From Zhongshania marina (lineage in GTDB: Bacteria > Pseudomonadota > Gammaproteobacteria > Pseudomonadales > Spongiibacteraceae), in the NCBI RefSeq assembly GCF_002915595.1, contig NZ_PQGG01000035.1, positions 1 to 64,000 of the forward strand: a DNA stretch of 64,000 bases, given 5' to 3'. Numbering within the stretch: position 1 is the first letter of the stretch; every line of letters starts with the position of its first letter. This document shows, in pieces, positions 62,206 through 64,000 of this stretch. The translations under genes were made by a program, and so were the position numbers. Below the pieces are notes generated by a model. It was given only the letters and a program-made list of their open reading frames with translations. It had not been told where the DNA came from and did not search any database.

Positions 62206-63372
62206 ATGTTGCCACGTAATTTTACTGAAGAACAAAATATGTTTCGCGCAGCTTATCGCAAATTTTTGGAGCAAGAAATTGCACCCAATATAGAGCGCTG
62301 GCGCGAACAGGGAATTGTTGATCGCGATGCCTTTACCAAGGCTGGCGCGCAAGGATTCTTGATGATTTGGCCGGAGGAGCAATACGGCGGTATGGGCGAG
62401 AAGGATTTTCGCTTTGAGCAAATTATTATCGAAGAAACCAGCCGCATTCACGGTGGCGATTGGGCGAATACTCTGCACAGTCGTTTAGTCGGTCCCTATA
62501 TTGATCGTTTTGGGAATGACGAGCAGAAAGCGCGTTTTCTTCCTAAGTGCGCAAGTGGTGAAACGATACTCGCCATTGCAATGACAGAGCCTGATGCTGG
62601 TTCAGACTTGGCCGGTATGCGCGCCAATGCGAAAGACATGGGCGATCACTGGCTGCTAAACGGTACGAAAACCTATATCACCAATGGTATTAATTCCGAT
62701 GTGGTGATTGTGGCGGCGAAAACAGACCCAGAAAATAATCCCTATGCGGTTGGTCTGTTTTTAGTCGAGCGCGGCATGGAAGGTTTTGAGCGTGGCCGCA
62801 ATCTTAAAAAAATGGGTATGAAGGCGCAGGATACCGCAGAGTTGTTTTTTAAAGATGTGCGTATTCCCAAGGAAAATGTTCTAGGTGATGCCACCAAAGG
62901 CTTTATCTATTTGATGGAAGGTTTGGCTGAGGAGCGCTTAATTGGCGCCTGCGGCTTTCTTTCTGGCGCTCACCGCGCTTTTGAAGTCACCCGTGAATTT
63001 ACAATGGAACGTAAAGTATTTGGTAAGCCGCTGTCTAAAATGCAGAACACCGAATTTAAAATGGCCGATTTGCGTACAGAAATTGATGTTGCGCAGGCCT
63101 ATGTTGATCAGTGTGTTGCCGCTCACAATGCGGGCTTACTCACCTCTGAAGATGCCGCTAAAGCCAAACTCTATACCAGTGAGTTGCTGTGCAAAATGGT
63201 GGACGAAGGCGTTCAGCTTCACGGCGGTGCGGGTTTTATGGATGAGTATCCGATCAGTCGTATGTATACCGATGCACGTATTACACGGATATTTGCTGGC
63301 AGTTCAGAAATCATGAAATTAATTATTGGCCGAGATTTATATTCCGATAAATTCGTTTCATTTTTTGAATAA
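62206..63372 (+). CDS. Acyl-CoA dehydrogenase
   Basis: A 388-residue flavoprotein with AMTEPDAGSDLAGMRANA, TYITNG and VQLHGGAGFMDEYPISRMYTDARITRIFAGSSEIMK; the last includes the region of the base. It introduces the alpha-beta double bond. I chose ATG 62206, with GGAG upstream, over 62143, because homologous sequence begins at MLPRNFTEEQNMFR. Third gene of the beta-oxidation operon. Confidence 0.9.
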   Translation: MLPRNFTEEQNMFRAAYRKFLEQEIAPNIERWREQGIVDRDAFTKAGAQGFLMIWPEEQYGGMGEKDFRFEQIIIEETSRIHGGDWANTLHSRLVGPYIDRFGNDEQKARFLPKCASGETILAIAMTEPDAGSDLAGMRANAKDMGDHWLLNGTKTYITNGINSDVVIVAAKTDPENNPYAVGLFLVERGMEGFERGRNLKKMGMKAQDTAELFFKDVRIPKENVLGDATKGFIYLMEGLAEERLIGACGFLSGAHRAFEVTREFTMERKVFGKPLSKMQNTEFKMADLRTEIDVAQAYVDQCVAAHNAGLLTSEDAAKAKLYTSELLCKMVDEGVQLHGGAGFMDEYPISRMYTDARITRIFAGSSEIMKLIIGRDLYSDKFVSFFE

Positions 63373-63472
63373 TGTCTTAGTAAAAATTGCTAAGAGCCTT
63401 ATCTGTGCCAGCGGCGAGCTAGTCAAGCGCGTCGCTGTATAAACTGCACCCCAGACAAATAAGAGAGCGAGT

Positions 63473-64000
63473 ATGCATGCTAAATTTAGTCCTGAAGAAC
63501 TAGCCTTTCAGGAAGACGTTCGACGCTTTATGCGTGAAAACTTTACGCCGGAGCTTGCGGCCCGAATTCATCATCCCGATACTTTTCGCGATGCCAGTAT
63601 AGAGTGGCAAAAACTGTTGGACGATAAAGGCTGGGCGGCGAACGGCTGGCCAGTCGAGCACGGTGGTTGCGCTTGGAGCGCTACTCAAAAATATATTTAT
63701 ACGACTGAGCTGGCAGCTGCCGGTGCGCCAGATGTTGTGCCAATGGGTATAAAGATGGTTGCTCCTGTCTTGTATAGCTATGGCTCAGAAGAGCAAAAGC
63801 AGCGTTTTCTTCCCCCTACAAAATCTTCTGATATTTGGTGGTGCCAAGGTTATTCCGAGCCAGGAGCGGGGTCTGATTTAGCCGCCCTTCAAACGCGGGC
63901 GCTGCGCGATGGTGACGACTATATTATTGACGGCACCAAAATTTGGACGACCTATGCTCAGTATGCAGATTGGATTTTTTGTCTAGTCCGTACCGACAAT
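63473..64000 (+). CDS. Acyl-CoA dehydrogenase, N-terminal part, runs off the window
   Basis: The frame from ATG 63473 is open through 64000 (176 codons). The N-terminal ACAD domain (FSPEELAFQEDVRRFMREN, WPVEHGGCAWS) and the middle domain (WCQGYSEPGAGSDLAALQT, IIDGTKIWTTYAQYADW) are visible. It belongs to a different subgroup from the preceding dehydrogenase; pairs of this kind often form heteromers in sterol-type catabolism, which is a possible but unproven role here. The C-terminal part is missing. Confidence 0.9.
   Translation, partial: MHAKFSPEELAFQEDVRRFMRENFTPELAARIHHPDTFRDASIEWQKLLDDKGWAANGWPVEHGGCAWSATQKYIYTTELAAAGAPDVVPMGIKMVAPVLYSYGSEEQKQRFLPPTKSSDIWWCQGYSEPGAGSDLAALQTRALRDGDDYIIDGTKIWTTYAQYADWIFCLVRTDN

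Noticed and set aside
1-64000. CRISPR arrays, rRNA and tRNA genes
   Set aside because: No regularly spaced repeats and no conserved rRNA or tRNA sequence blocks were seen on either strand.

Overview
The window reads as a chromosomal catabolic region of a marine-type gammaproteobacterium, G+C near 50%. Housekeeping gene forms (RimO, RsmE, YbaK, Rnk, DUF2244) and the protein sequences I recognise suggest the Spongiibacteraceae/Cellvibrionales (for example Zhongshania-like), but that placement is inference. No rRNA, tRNA or CRISPR array is visible. Both window edges cut genes: an IS481-family transposase on the left and an acyl-CoA dehydrogenase on the right.

Layout. (1) 1-684: end of an IS481-type element, followed by an orphan terminator. 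(2) 946-18522: an alicyclic-acid catabolic island bounded by two related LuxR-type regulators (2179-2946 and 17770-18522). It holds badH and badI homologues (2-hydroxycyclohexanecarboxyl-CoA dehydrogenase and 2-ketocyclohexanecarboxyl-CoA hydrolase), an acetoacetyl-CoA synthetase and an atypical CoA-transferase, a BadR-like MarR regulator, a four-gene operon (MDR reductase, dienoyl-CoA-reductase-like SDR, PaaG-like isomerase, acyl-CoA ligase), and a divergent operon for alcohol to aldehyde to acid oxidation (ferredoxin reductase, ALDH, Zn-ADH). An 18-bp motif recurs in the promoter regions of these operons and probably marks one regulon. (3) 18620-24735: SecDF fusion, Ca/Na antiporter, a VapBC module and small membrane proteins. 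(4) 25107-27698: DUF7064/7065-like protein, phosphotransferase and a small partner. (5) 27960-38998: a complete p-cumate (cmt-type) meta-cleavage operon with an isobutyrate/propionate-type acyl-CoA synthetase as its last gene and a CymR-like TetR gene convergent to it. (6) 39248-51284: YdeP-like molybdoenzyme, a dnaE2 remnant, rimO-rsmE, ybaK, envelope proteins, a Tat-exported methyltransferase divergent from a membrane-anchored FAD oxidase, and rnk. (7) 51292-57253: hydrolase/MarR pair, a VOC protein, an ACAD11/Lva-like trio (acyl-CoA dehydrogenase, phosphotransferase, DUF6285) and a second VapBC. (8) 57417-64000: an AraC regulator divergent from a beta-oxidation operon.

Working model (inference). 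The p-cumate operon, the alcohol/aldehyde oxidation genes and the cyclohexane-carboxyl-CoA ring-cleavage genes together fit degradation of p-menthane-type monoterpenes such as p-cymene or perillyl derivatives. Aromatised material would leave through p-cumate meta-cleavage, giving pyruvate, acetyl-CoA and isobutyrate. Alicyclic acids would be activated to CoA thioesters and opened hydrolytically by BadI. Branched or hydroxylated acyl-CoAs would then be finished by the Lva-like trio and the beta-oxidation operon. The ring-methyl hydroxylase that the ferredoxin reductase should serve is not in the window.
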